A stretch of DNA of 64,000 nucleotides from Bryobacteraceae bacterium (GTDB taxonomy: Bacteria; Acidobacteriota; Terriglobia; Bryobacterales; Bryobacteraceae). The position numbers and the translations under genes were made by a program. The stretch covers positions 1,054,001 to 1,118,000 of the forward strand of contig JAWKHH010000003.1 of the NCBI GenBank assembly GCA_041394945.1. The letters run 5' to 3'. This document shows, piece after piece, positions 17,445 through 25,709 of this stretch. How positions within the stretch are numbered: the stretch's first letter is position 1; each line of letters opens with the position of its first letter. The notes below the pieces were generated by a model. The model was given only the letters and a program-made list of their open reading frames with translations. It was not told the DNA's origin and did no database searches.

Positions 17445-18274
17445 CAGTCGCTACGCCGGATTCGGTTGCTCGGCGGACCCATATGGATATGCGCGCCAGT
17501 CGACTGGCCCCGGACGGCGCCCCGGAAGGCAATGTAGGGAACCTTCAACAACTCGAGATGCCGCTTGAGCCACCCACCCTCGCGGGAGTCCGGATGGAGG
17601 CCGACATCAATGCGCCCGCGGTGGTCGAAGCCGAGCGATCGGTGGAGTTCGGTTTCGCCGTTCGCGCTCACCGGCAGCGGCCGGCGGAATTCGCGCTCGA
17701 ACGCCGTTTCCAGGTACCGGATTTGAGCCGGCAGCAGGATGCCGTCCCCGTCGTAGCGGTCGGCGAGGCCCAGGCCCGTTTCCGGGGATTCGGCGAGTTG
17801 GGCTTCCAGTTCCTGCTCCGCGCGCGCCATGGCGGCAAGATTCTCGAACAGCCGCGCCCGGCTCTGCGCCGAGTCATGCGCCCGCCGCACCGCATCCAGC
17901 TCCTCCAAATGCGGCGTCAACGAGGTGATCGGCCGGACGCCCTCGGCGATCAGCCGCTTGGCCTCGTCCACCTTCGCCTGCGCGCGCCGCATCTGGCGCT
18001 CGGCGGCCCCGATCATCGCCGCGGATTGCTCCGGGGTAAGTTGTTCGAGCGTCAGGTGACCGTAGAGAGTGGCCTGTAGAATGGCTTCGTCGGCAGCCTG
18101 CTCCTGCTGAGCGGTCACGTCGTCGAGGGCTTTTCGCGGGGCAACCCCTGCTTCCACCATCTGGCGGACGCGCTCGGCCTCCGCCTGAGCGTCGGCTGTG
18201 GCATGTGGATCGGGTGTCTGCGCGAATGTGCACACCGCCGCGAGGCATAGACAGACTGATCCTGACCGGCGCAC
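17444..18274 (-). CDS. Secreted coiled-coil protein with C-terminal metallohydrolase-like motif
   Basis: A 276-residue protein with a signal peptide (RRSGSVCLCLAAVCTFAQ), a long helical, Glu/Gln/Ala-rich middle (residues 25-160) and a compact C-terminal part. The latter contains LGFDHRGRIDVGLHP and, 40 residues on, STGAHIHMG. The HxxxxD plus HxH arrangement is reminiscent of zinc peptidases of the M15 or related fold, which cut peptidoglycan peptides, but the spacing is not classical, so activity is unproven. A good Shine-Dalgarno (TAGGAGG) precedes the GTG at 18274. It overlaps hpt by one base, an unexpected partner. It diverges from rsfS with 57 nt between starts. Confidence 0.7.
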   Translation of the reverse strand: MRRSGSVCLCLAAVCTFAQTPDPHATADAQAEAERVRQMVEAGVAPRKALDDVTAQQEQAADEAILQATLYGHLTLEQLTPEQSAAMIGAAERQMRRAQAKVDEAKRLIAEGVRPITSLTPHLEELDAVRRAHDSAQSRARLFENLAAMARAEQELEAQLAESPETGLGLADRYDGDGILLPAQIRYLETAFEREFRRPLPVSANGETELHRSLGFDHRGRIDVGLHPDSREGGWLKRHLELLKVPYIAFRGAVRGQSTGAHIHMGPPSNRIRRSD

Positions 18275-18331
18275 TGCCTCCTAATTGTAGTACGATACGC
18301 CTCAGGGAGCACAACGATTTCCACTGATCCC

Positions 18332-18823
18332 GTGAAGACCCCCAGCAGCCGGAAGCGGGTGGCTTCCCCAAAGAAAGCCACTCCGAAAAAGGCGACGGCC
18401 AAGAAGGCCGCCAAGAGGACCCCAAGGAAAACTACCGAGAAGGCGCGCGTGTCGCCGGTTCGAGTAGAGACGGCCACCACTCCTTCGTGGAGGTACTGCG
18501 TCGACGCGATTGCGGAGAAAAAAGGTACCAATATCCGTGTACTGGATCTCCGTCCCGTGACCTCATTCGCGGATTTTTTTGTAATCGCCTCGGGTTCGAA
18601 TCAACGACAAGTGCAGGCGATTGCAGATGCGGTGTCGCGGGCGATGAATGAGGCGGGCGACCCCGCAAACTCGGTGGAAGGTTACGACAACGCGGAATGG
18701 GTCTTGCTCGATTTTGGCGACATGGTGGTTCACGTATTTTCGGACAAGGCCCGTGAATACTATGAACTAGATCGTTTGTGGCGCGACGCTCCGGAGATCG
18801 CGGCCACCCCCTCGCGGCAGTAA
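18332..18823 (+). CDS. rsfS: Ribosome silencing factor RsfS with lysine-rich N-terminal extension
   Basis: The C-terminal 115 residues are a complete RsfS/Iojap domain: VLDLRPVTSFADFFVIASGSNQRQVQAIAD, then GYDNAEWVLLDFGDMVVHVF and REYYELDRLW. This protein binds ribosomal protein uL14 and blocks subunit joining during starvation. About 45 extra residues precede it, dominated by KKATPKKATAKKAAKRTPRKT repeats resembling histone H1 tails; such a tail could bind rRNA or DNA. The GTG at 18332 starts the extension; a shorter start is not obvious, since the tail is continuous with the domain. The usual neighbour nadD is not present. Confidence 0.92.
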   Translation: MKTPSSRKRVASPKKATPKKATAKKAAKRTPRKTTEKARVSPVRVETATTPSWRYCVDAIAEKKGTNIRVLDLRPVTSFADFFVIASGSNQRQVQAIADAVSRAMNEAGDPANSVEGYDNAEWVLLDFGDMVVHVFSDKAREYYELDRLWRDAPEIAATPSRQ

Positions 18824-18965
18824 CCCGTAGGGTATCGCCATACCCGCATTCGAGTCTATCGAACCCCTCATTAGACTCTGAAACTCTCAGAGATCCCCTA
18901 CAAAAACCCAGCACTATTACTCCGTGATTGGCCCGAGAAAGCGGAAAAAAATTTCGCTCTAGGGC

Positions 18966-18994
18966 TTTCCACTCAACCCGATCTCGGGTATGAT
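18966..18994 (+). promoter_or_regulatory. Candidate sigma-70 promoter for the molybdopterin-binding-domain gene
   Basis: TTTCCA (18966-18971) and TATGAT (18989-18994) are separated by 17 nt and lie about 50 nt before the ATG at 19044. The -10 matches consensus at 5 of 6 positions, the -35 at 4 of 6. The region is noticeably AT-richer than its surroundings. Confidence 0.5.
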
Positions 18995-19002
18995 CATTAG
19001 CA

Positions 19003-19015
19003 CTAGTAGTACTAG
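19003..19015. promoter_or_regulatory. Palindrome at the predicted transcription start (candidate operator)
   Basis: CTAGTA, one G, and TACTAG form a perfect 6-1-6 inverted repeat directly after the predicted -10 box at 18989-18994. CTAG is normally rare in bacterial DNA, yet several copies sit in these 80 nt. The position fits a repressor site that would block transcription start of the downstream gene; no regulator is identified. Confidence 0.45.
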
Positions 19016-19043
19016 ACCAGAATAGAGGGAGCTAGTTTCACCA

Positions 19044-20015
19044 ATGAGGGCTCAAACCGTCGATGTGAGAGACTCGATCGGACGCATCCTGTGTACCACG
19101 ATCTTCCGGCCCGGCGGCCGGAAACTACTGGCCAAGGGCCATGTGATCAGCGAGGAGGATATTCGCCTTCTCGAGACCGAAGGGATGGACCAGATATGGG
19201 TGACCGAACTGGAGGAAGGAGAAGTAGGAGAAGACGATGCCGTCATGTCCGTGGCGCAAGCCATCGGCTGCGGGTGTCTGGAGATCCGGCTGGCGGCAGG
19301 AGGCCGGGCGAATTTGTTCGCAACCGACGACTGCTGCGTCCTGATCGACGATGAACTGCTGAAGCAGATCAATCTCGCCGCGAGCATCGTCATCGCCACG
19401 ACGCTCAACTTCAGCTTCGCGAAGGCCGGCACGCGGATCGCGACCGTAAAGAGCGCGCCTTTCGCCGTCGCCAAGTCGCAACTGGAAGCGATCGTAACCA
19501 TGCTGGGCCAGCAGGGGCCGATCCTCCAGGCCCGGCCCATCCGCGCGCCCCAAATCGGCGTGCTTTATTCGGATCCGATCCAAGGGGAAAGGGCCCGTCA
19601 GCTCTTCGAAAGCATCATGCGTCAGCGGCTCGAGCGATTCAACCTGGCTCCCAGCTTCGTATTGAATGCCGTCGAGGAAGAGGCCGCCGTGGTGCGGGCG
19701 CTGCAGCATATGCTGCGGTCGCGTCCAACGGTGATTCTCGTCGCGTCAACCACGGCTCCTGCCGGGCCGGAGGACGTCATCGGCCGGGCCATGGCGAGCG
19801 TCGAGTGTCACATAGAGAAGTTTCTCGCTCCCGTGGAGCCGGGCAACCTGCTGCTGCTCGGCTACAAGGACGAAGTGCCGATCGTCTCCGCCCCGGGGTG
19901 CTACCGGTCCGCCAAGCAAAACGTTGTGGACCTGGTGTTGCCGCCGATGCTGGCGCGGTACCGTTTGTCCGGGTGGGAACTGGCGGCCCTGGGGCACGGA
20001 GGGCTCCTGGCCTAA
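19044..20015 (+). CDS. Molybdopterin-binding (MoaB/MoeA-like) domain protein
   Basis: A 323-residue soluble protein. The N-terminus (VDVRDSIGRILCTTIFRPGGRKLLAKGHVISEEDIRLL) resembles the MoeA-type N-terminal portion, and the later part (PQIGVLYSDPIQ, VILVASTTAPAGPEDVIGRAM, VEPGNLLLLGYKDEVPIVSAPGC) matches the MoCF_biosynth fold that binds molybdopterin. This fits a cofactor-insertion or molybdopterin-sensing role and would link to moaA 18 kb away. It is shorter than MoeA and lacks its full domain set, so exact function is open. It is transcribed alone, with a candidate promoter and palindrome in front and a hairpin terminator behind. Confidence 0.75.
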   Translation: MRAQTVDVRDSIGRILCTTIFRPGGRKLLAKGHVISEEDIRLLETEGMDQIWVTELEEGEVGEDDAVMSVAQAIGCGCLEIRLAAGGRANLFATDDCCVLIDDELLKQINLAASIVIATTLNFSFAKAGTRIATVKSAPFAVAKSQLEAIVTMLGQQGPILQARPIRAPQIGVLYSDPIQGERARQLFESIMRQRLERFNLAPSFVLNAVEEEAAVVRALQHMLRSRPTVILVASTTAPAGPEDVIGRAMASVECHIEKFLAPVEPGNLLLLGYKDEVPIVSAPGCYRSAKQNVVDLVLPPMLARYRLSGWELAALGHGGLLA

Positions 20016-20045
20016 GCCACGAACGATTTTCCACAGTCTCCTCCG

Positions 20046-20084
20046 AGGTCCGTTTCGCTCACTCCTCCAGCGAGCAACGGACCT
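20046..20084. repeat. Hairpin just upstream of the terminator
   Basis: AGGTCCGTT (20046-20054) pairs perfectly with AACGGACCT (20076-20084), and TCGCT/AGCGA extend the stem inside with a small bulge. It lies between the convergent molybdopterin-domain gene and the NHL-repeat gene and is followed 13 nt later by a second, T-tailed hairpin. It may protect the 3' end or terminate the opposite transcript. Confidence 0.6.
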
Positions 20085-20096
20085 TCTCCTCCGCAC

Positions 20097-20136
20097 CGCC
20101 GGGCGTCTCCCCCAAGGATGCCCGGCGCTTTTTTTT
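20097..20136 (+). terminator. Intrinsic terminator of the molybdopterin-domain gene
   Basis: CGCCGGGC (20097-20104) and GCCCGGCG (20120-20127) form a perfect 8-bp GC stem with a 15-nt loop, followed by C and eight T (20129-20136). This is a textbook Rho-independent terminator for the plus strand, 80 nt after the stop at 20015. Confidence 0.85.
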
Positions 20137-20152
20137 CCGTTTCGCCCGCCGG

Positions 20153-23100
20153 CTATGGCCTCGCTACCCGCAGCAGCGGCCGCCCGCTGGCCGACTCCCC
20201 GACGTATACAATCACCTCGTGATCCCCTGCGGCCAGGGCTCCTGGCGTCACCGCGCGGATCTCGGCAAGTCCGGCAAAACCGGGTAGTAGAATCGCGTCC
20301 ACCACTTGGGCCTCGTCGCCGCCGATCGTTACGCGGACCCGCCCCACCGGACGCGAGAATGGTTCCGCCGGCGACGCTTCCCCGGACGGAACCGCCGGGT
20401 TTGCAGCGCCTTGTCCCGTGATGAAGATACGAATCTCCGACCCCGCCAGGGCGCCGTTGCCATCGCCGTTCGCCGATCCGTCGGTATGAATCGCCAGCAC
20501 CCGATTTCCCCCGTTGGCAACCAGCGCGGGCGCGGCCTCCTGGAGGCGGAACTCGGCTTCGAGACTCTCTTTCCCCTTGAACACGACCCGAACTTTCGCC
20601 ATGCCAGGCGACGCTTCGTACGGAATCTGACCGACGATCTCGCCGGGAGTCGTGCGCGCCAAGGGGGCAGCGGCGCCGTTGATCAGAACCTGGGCGTCGC
20701 CAAGCGAGGTTGGATAGGGCAGCTCGCCGGCGGCATCGGCGGCCAGGTTCCGGCCGCTCAGGCGGAATAGCGATCCCGGCGCGAGGCCGGGCCTTCCGTC
20801 GACGGAATTGACGATCGGGTCCGCCGAAAGCTGGGGCGCGCCGCTTGCAACGAGCGGAGTCAGCCGGATGATCCGGTAGTTGAGACTGTCGGAGATCAGC
20901 ACCGATCCGTCGGCGGCCACAGCGACGTCGGTGGGCGCACGGAGCGCCGCCGCGCTGGCCGGTCCAGCCCCGCCGGCTCCCGGATTGCCCGTGCCGGCGA
21001 TCGTGACCAGCGCGCCGGATGCGGTAACCATCCGCACGCGGTGCCCTTCGGTCTCCGTGAAGTAGATGTTCCCCGCCCCGTCGGTAGCGATGCCCGAGGG
21101 CCGGTCGAGCGCCGTTTCGGTCGCCTTATCGGCGTCGCCCTGGTAGCCGGCCAGACCGTTCCCGGCCACCGTCGTGATCGTCCCCTCGGGATCGATCCGT
21201 CGAATCCGGTTGTTCTCTGTGTCGGCGATGAAGAGGTTGCCGGACGGGTCCAGCGTGACGTCGAGAGGAGCGGCCAGCCGAGCCGTTCGCGCCGGCGTCT
21301 TTTCGCCGCGGAAGCCGGCCACACCCGTGCCCGCCGCCACTGTCAGTTGCCCGTCAGGCGCGACCTTTGCGATGGCGTGTACGATCGGCACGGCGACGAA
21401 AGCGGCGCCGTTGCCATCGACGGCCAGCCCCCGCAAGTTCTCGCCGATCGTCGCCACGGCCGCGATGTTGCTCCCATCGGCCGAAACGCGGCGGATCCGC
21501 CGGGCCTCGCCATCGGCCACCCAAAGGCGGTTCTGGCGGTCGGTAGCCAGCCCCCTCGGGCGGCGAAACTGCGCCAGCGCCGGTGGCCCGTCGTCGCCGG
21601 CGGTTCCGGCCACCCCGGTCCCCGCCCACCGCGTGATCCTGCCGGAGGGGTCGATCCGCCGGATCAGATTGTAGGTGAGATCGGAGTAGTAAAGATTGCC
21701 TTCGTTGTCGAGAGCCAGCGAGTCGGCCTCACCGATGGCGGCGCGTGTCGCCGGCCCGTTGTCGCCAAAGTTGCCCGGCACTCCGAGCCCCGCCACGGTC
21801 GACAGCGTGTAGCTGGAGCGCGCCGGCTCGAGGACTTCGAGCACCACCGGAACTTCGAGCGGACTGTTTACCGTATCCGCGGCGCGGACCTCGATCTTGG
21901 ACGTATACATGCCCGGTTCGAGGCCGGCGGTCCCGATGTTGACGGTGAGATCGGCGGGCGTCCGGTCAGCGGCCGGAGTCACGGAGAGCCAGGTTTCCCC
22001 GCCCGGAGTCACCGTTGCCGGGATCCGCCATTCGTCGCTCTCGGCCGTTCCGACGCGCAGGCGCAGGCGGCCGGTAAATCCGGCCGGGAGCCGGAACGCA
22101 AAGGGATGCTCCGGCGCGGCGAGAGTCGCCTTGGCCAATCCGTACCGCGAAGACCATTCGGCGCCGACGCCGGTGGAAAGACTCGGCCGGCTCTGGAAGA
22201 TCCCATTCGCCGACGCCGCCCACATCACCTCGGGCTGGGCCGGATCGATCGCCAGATCGTTGACAAGCCGAGAGGCATTGCAAGCGCCGGGCGGGTTGTT
22301 CGGGTCCGGATTCACGCAGATCTGATCGAACCCGACGCTCGGGTCGAAACAGCGGATCGTGGCGTCGGTAGCGTTGGAAACGAGGTCGCACCGGCTGCGG
22401 TAGATACGGCCCGGAATGCGGGAGGTGGCGAAGAGGTTCCCCAGCCCGTTGAAGTAGAGGCGCACCGGTCGCAGCCGCTCCCGCGTGGACTCGATCAGCC
22501 CGAACGCCCAGCCTTCTTCCTGATTCAAATCGCCGCTCTTGTAGATCCCGTTGCCGAGACCCGCGCCCGGTCCGCTCGCCGCCAGGTAGCCGACCCCCGG
22601 GTTCTTCGGATCCACCACCATATCGGTCACCGTGGTCGTGCCGCTGAAACCCGGAACCGTGTTCCGGTTGATCGTCCAGGTGACGCCTTCGTCACGGCTG
22701 CGGAAAAGGCCGCCGGAGGCCTGCGCGGCATACATCCACCGCGGGTCCGACGGCGAAATCGCGAACGCCACGACCTGCGGCGGCAGGTCCCCAAGAAGCG
22801 ACCACGTTTCGGCAAGATCGATCGACTTGTATACTTGCCCCCCGACGCGCGCGTACAGCGATTGGTTCGATTCCACCCATTGCAGCAGAATGACGCTCAC
22901 ACCGGACTCCGGCAGTCCCATGTTCGCGATGGCCCACGTGTCCCCGCCGTCGGACGACTTCCAAAAACCGCCGTCTTCGGCATCGGAGCCAAGAAACAGG
23001 TTCTTGGGGTTCGAGGGCTGGATGAGGAAGGCAGTCACCACCGGCTGCGGCTGTCCCGCCGGCCGGATCGCCAGGGGCTCGTAGCGCACGCCGCCGTCGG

Positions 23101-23269
23101 CCGAGCGCATCAGTCCCCGCCCAGTGCTGACGAAGATGGAGCCGGGCTTTCCTCCGTCGAGCGCGATGCGCGTGAGCCCGATGTTCATCACAGGCTGCGC
23201 GGCGGCCGGAAACGACGTTGCGGCCGCGGCAAGCAGGAGGCAGGAAAGCCCCCTCTTGAAAATCGTCAT
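20153..23269 (-). CDS. Large secreted BNR/NHL-repeat protein with Solibacter-type C-terminal domain
   Basis: 1038 residues from the ATG at 23269, which gives a clean signal peptide (TIFKRGLSCLLLAAAATSFPAAAQ). Residues about 30-340 hold BNR/sortilin-like propeller blades (SSDGGDTWAIANMG, RSRDEGVTWTINRN). About 480-790 contain NHL-type beta-propeller blades (PLDVTLDPSGNLFIADTENNRIRRI, PSGIATDGAGNIYFTETEGHRVRMV). The last 240 residues (SVDGRPGLAPGSLFRLSGRNLA, VLINGAAAPLARTTPGEIVGQIPYE) match the Solibacter C-terminal domain described as TIGR03437. Such proteins are secreted or surface-bound; ligand unknown. Sequence upstream of 23269 in the same frame is not conserved and lies over the PilZ gene. 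Confidence 0.85.
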   Translation of the reverse strand: MTIFKRGLSCLLLAAAATSFPAAAQPVMNIGLTRIALDGGKPGSIFVSTGRGLMRSADGGVRYEPLAIRPAGQPQPVVTAFLIQPSNPKNLFLGSDAEDGGFWKSSDGGDTWAIANMGLPESGVSVILLQWVESNQSLYARVGGQVYKSIDLAETWSLLGDLPPQVVAFAISPSDPRWMYAAQASGGLFRSRDEGVTWTINRNTVPGFSGTTTVTDMVVDPKNPGVGYLAASGPGAGLGNGIYKSGDLNQEEGWAFGLIESTRERLRPVRLYFNGLGNLFATSRIPGRIYRSRCDLVSNATDATIRCFDPSVGFDQICVNPDPNNPPGACNASRLVNDLAIDPAQPEVMWAASANGIFQSRPSLSTGVGAEWSSRYGLAKATLAAPEHPFAFRLPAGFTGRLRLRVGTAESDEWRIPATVTPGGETWLSVTPAADRTPADLTVNIGTAGLEPGMYTSKIEVRAADTVNSPLEVPVVLEVLEPARSSYTLSTVAGLGVPGNFGDNGPATRAAIGEADSLALDNEGNLYYSDLTYNLIRRIDPSGRITRWAGTGVAGTAGDDGPPALAQFRRPRGLATDRQNRLWVADGEARRIRRVSADGSNIAAVATIGENLRGLAVDGNGAAFVAVPIVHAIAKVAPDGQLTVAAGTGVAGFRGEKTPARTARLAAPLDVTLDPSGNLFIADTENNRIRRIDPEGTITTVAGNGLAGYQGDADKATETALDRPSGIATDGAGNIYFTETEGHRVRMVTASGALVTIAGTGNPGAGGAGPASAAALRAPTDVAVAADGSVLISDSLNYRIIRLTPLVASGAPQLSADPIVNSVDGRPGLAPGSLFRLSGRNLAADAAGELPYPTSLGDAQVLINGAAAPLARTTPGEIVGQIPYEASPGMAKVRVVFKGKESLEAEFRLQEAAPALVANGGNRVLAIHTDGSANGDGNGALAGSEIRIFITGQGAANPAVPSGEASPAEPFSRPVGRVRVTIGGDEAQVVDAILLPGFAGLAEIRAVTPGALAAGDHEVIVYVGESASGRPLLRVARP

Positions 23270-23307
23270 TTGTCCTATTATGGCCAACCGCGGGCGGCGC
23301 GGTGACA

Positions 23308-23631
23308 TCAGGCGAGAGGACGCAGCGCCATGTCTCCGAACTTGCCGGAGTTCCACTTGAGCCCGCTGCCGAACTCGAGCCCGATCAGGTGCCGCAATCC
23401 CTTGCGAACGCAGGAACGAACCGAAGCCTGCCCTTCGAACATCGTGCCATCCACCTGAAAGCTGACATAGGTCCGAACCGGGATCGGTTCGGGACTCTCG
23501 ACGCGCATCCCCGATTCGCTGATGTCGATACACCGGGCCCGGGCATACATCGTCTGCCCGCTCTCGGTCCACATCAGACGGATCTTGCGGTCTGTCTCCC
23601 AGCGAGCGTGTCTGCGGAGTCCGATACCCAT
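23308..23631 (-). CDS. PilZ-domain protein
   Basis: A 107-residue protein consisting of one PilZ-like beta-barrel: RRHARWETDRKIRLMW at the N-terminus carries an RR start of the c-di-GMP RxxxR motif, and CIDISESGMRVES is the second PilZ signature (D/NxSxxG). It may bind cyclic di-GMP and control motility, adhesion or secretion through protein contacts. It stands 38 nt upstream of the large NHL-repeat gene on the same strand, which suggests joint expression. The start is the only ATG that keeps the whole domain. Confidence 0.8.
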   Translation of the reverse strand: MGIGLRRHARWETDRKIRLMWTESGQTMYARARCIDISESGMRVESPEPIPVRTYVSFQVDGTMFEGQASVRSCVRKGLRHLIGLEFGSGLKWNSGKFGDMALRPLA

Positions 23632-23708
23632 CCGATTGACTAATCGGACGTCTCAGGCAATCTCCTTAGGGGGTTGACGACATCTCAAATAGGAGACAAT
23701 ATCTCTAG

Positions 23709-24266
23709 ATGGAGATCGAAGCTCTACTCGCGGCCAGGCTCGAATCGCTCCGGCGCGAGCGCGGCTGGTCTCTAGAACAACTCGCCAATCAGTGCGGCAT
23801 CAGCAGGGCTACCCTCTCGCGCATCGAACGGGGAGAGCTGAGCCCGACGGCTGCGATGCTCGGACGGCTCTGTACCGTCTACGGTTGGACGCTTTCCCGC
23901 CTCCTGGCCGCGGCCGAGGGCGAGGCGCCGGACCTGGTGCGCGACGAGCAGCAGGCTGCCTGGAGCGATCCCGAAACCGGCTATTCACGGCGTGCCGTTT
24001 CTCCACCGGGACGAGGGTTGCAGGGCGAACTGGTTGTCGTGACGCTCCCCGCCGGCTCGAGCGTCGGGTTCGAAGATTCGCCATCGCCCGGACTCGAGCA
24101 TCACTTGTGGGTGATGGAAGGTGAGCTCAAAGTAACGGCGGAAGCACGCGAATACCGGCTGGAGGCGGGCGATTGCCTCCGATACCGGCTTCGGGGCGGC
24201 ACCCGATTCGAGTCCGGCGGCGGCCCAGCCCGCTACCTGATCGCAATCGTGCACGAAAAGAGGTAG
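23709..24266 (+). CDS. XRE-family regulator with C-terminal cupin domain
   Basis: A 185-residue regulator. Residues 8-62 are a helix-turn-helix of the XRE type (RLESLRRERGWSLEQLANQCGISRATLSRIERGELSPTAAMLGRL); residues about 105-183 form a cupin barrel (LEHHLWVMEGELKVTAEAREYRLEAGDCLRYRL) that may sense a small ligand. The upstream region holds overlapping inverted pieces, GAGA-caata-TCTC and TCTC-aaatag-GAGA near 23684-23705, which could be an autoregulatory operator; AGGAGA also serves as a ribosome site. The GNAT gene follows after 3 nt, so the pair is likely one operon. It diverges from the PilZ gene. Confidence 0.88.
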   Translation: MEIEALLAARLESLRRERGWSLEQLANQCGISRATLSRIERGELSPTAAMLGRLCTVYGWTLSRLLAAAEGEAPDLVRDEQQAAWSDPETGYSRRAVSPPGRGLQGELVVVTLPAGSSVGFEDSPSPGLEHHLWVMEGELKVTAEAREYRLEAGDCLRYRLRGGTRFESGGGPARYLIAIVHEKR

Positions 24267-24269
24267 GAG

Positions 24270-24794
24270 ATGGATTTCCGGATTCGCGAATGGGACGGCG
24301 GCGGCGACGAGCCCGCGATGCTCGGCAGAGTCCTGCTCGCGTGTGTGCACGGCGGCGCGAGCGTGAGCTTCGTGCTGCCGCTTTCCGATGAAGAAGCCCG
24401 CGGCTACTGGGCGGGCTCGGTATCGCCAGCCGTGCGCGCCGGGACAAAGCGAGTTCTGCTGGCGGAGGCTGCCGGTCAAGTGGAAGGATGCGTCGTGCTC
24501 GGCCTCGACACGCCGCCCAACCAGCGCCATCGCGCGGAAGTCATGAAGCTGCTGGTGCATCCGGAGTCGCGCCGCCATGGAATCGCGCGGACCCTGATGG
24601 CGGCGGTAGAGGAGATGGCGCGCGCGTGCGGGCGAACCCTCCTCACGCTCGACACACGCACCGGCGACGCCGCCGAGCGGCTCTATTTGTCAATGGGGTA
24701 CCAGTTGGCCGGCGTGATCCCGCGTTTTGCCCGCGGCCCGCATACACCAGCGCTCGACGGCACAAGCATCTTCTTCAAGGAACTTTCAGGGTAG
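24270..24794 (+). CDS. GNAT-family N-acetyltransferase
   Basis: A 174-residue acetyltransferase. The core acetyl-CoA binding motif is in VMKLLVHPESRRHGIARTLMAAVEEMA (RRHGIA loop), followed by LLTLDTRTGDAAERLYLSMGYQLAGVIPRFA, a usual motif B for this superfamily. The substrate is unknown. It sits 3 nt after the XRE-cupin regulator, an arrangement seen often where the regulator controls the modifying enzyme. Confidence 0.85.
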   Translation: MDFRIREWDGGGDEPAMLGRVLLACVHGGASVSFVLPLSDEEARGYWAGSVSPAVRAGTKRVLLAEAAGQVEGCVVLGLDTPPNQRHRAEVMKLLVHPESRRHGIARTLMAAVEEMARACGRTLLTLDTRTGDAAERLYLSMGYQLAGVIPRFARGPHTPALDGTSIFFKELSG

Positions 24795-24938
24795 GACGAC
24801 GCGCGAGAAAAGGACAGTCGCGGCGTGTGCCGTTCGCGAGGCATGATCAACGGTCTCCCGTTGGTCCTGCCCGCGCCCGGCACAGCGCCGCGCACTGAGG
24901 GGCTGACGGTGAGCTGGGTCTCACCGCCGGGGGGATGC

Positions 24939-24956
24939 TAAGTCGATGACGACTTA
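24939..24956. repeat. Perfect inverted repeat between GNAT and adk genes
   Basis: TAAGTCG (24939-24945) and CGACTTA (24950-24956) are separated by ATGA. A weaker hairpin (GGTGAG/CTCACC) lies 15-30 nt to its left. The 246-nt gap 24795-25040 between the convergent GNAT and adk genes contains no recognisable gene. No T-run follows either hairpin, so a terminator is not established. Confidence 0.5.
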
Positions 24957-25040
24957 TGATGTCCTTGAATGGGCAACCCCAATGCCATAACCGGATTCGC
25001 TATTTTTCAATCACTTACAGGCGCTGCGGGATGCGCGCCT

Positions 25041-25703
25041 TCACCCGCCTGCGCGATTCGCCGCATTGTTTGGGGCAGGGTCCACCAGCCGGAGGATTTC
25101 CTTGAAAACCTCTTCCGGATCGCGGTCGCCGTTGATCTCCAAGAATCGGCTTCCAGAGTAGTGGGCGAGCACCGGACCGGTCTTGGCATGGTAGGTTGCG
25201 AGCCTCTGTAGAACCACTTCCGGCGTATCGTCGGCGCGGCGGATGAGCGGGCCTCCGCACTCGGCGCAGTAGGGCGCCGGGTGGTCTTTGGTATTGAAGA
25301 CGCGATTGCAGTACGAACACTGGCTGCGGGACGATAGCCGCTGCACGATTACGTCCTGCGGCACCATCAGGTGTACGGCAACGGCGCTCGGGAGCGACCG
25401 GGCGGAGAGGGCCTGGTCGAGATAGACGGCCTGAGCGACTGTGCGCGGGTAACCGTCAAGGATAATGCCGCCGTTTTCCAGCCGATCCAGCTTGTTGGCG
25501 ACGATCTGGTTGACCATTTCGTCGCTGGCATACTGCCCGGCGGCGAGCAGTTGGGCGAGATTGCGGCCAAAGTCGGTGTCGGCCTCGGCCTCGGCGCGCA
25601 GCAGGTCTCCCGTGGAGACCGCCGCGACGTGAAGCCAGTTGCTGAGCAGCCGGGCCTGGGTGCCTTTCCCGCATCCGGGCGGCCCGAAGAGAAGAAGGAT
25701 CAC
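25041..25703 (-). CDS. adk: Adenylate kinase with zinc-finger LID
   Basis: Phosphotransferase that equilibrates AMP, ADP and ATP. The 220-residue protein has the P-loop GPPGCGKGTQA near residue 7, AMP-site residues (STGDLLRAE, LDGYPRTVAQA) and a long LID with two Cys pairs (CSYC and CAEC), which bind zinc in this class. The C-terminal REINGD-like segment is FLEINGDRDPEEVF. Instead of lying by secY with ribosomal genes, it follows a TIM-barrel isomerase by 6 nt, downstream of a lactate-permease gene. The length is normal and no motif is missing. Confidence 0.93.
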   Translation of the reverse strand: MILLLFGPPGCGKGTQARLLSNWLHVAAVSTGDLLRAEAEADTDFGRNLAQLLAAGQYASDEMVNQIVANKLDRLENGGIILDGYPRTVAQAVYLDQALSARSLPSAVAVHLMVPQDVIVQRLSSRSQCSYCNRVFNTKDHPAPYCAECGGPLIRRADDTPEVVLQRLATYHAKTGPVLAHYSGSRFLEINGDRDPEEVFKEILRLVDPAPNNAANRAGG

Positions 25704-25709
25704 AGGATT

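Noticed and set aside
21041..23305. A 754-codon plus-strand frame opposite the NHL-repeat gene
   Set aside because: The minus-strand gene has signal peptide, repeats and a known C-terminal domain; the plus frame is Arg/Pro-rich and without features.
24795..25040. Possible small gene MINGLPLVLP at 24843
   Set aside because: Only about 32 codons, no ribosome site or recognisable similarity; region has hairpins instead.
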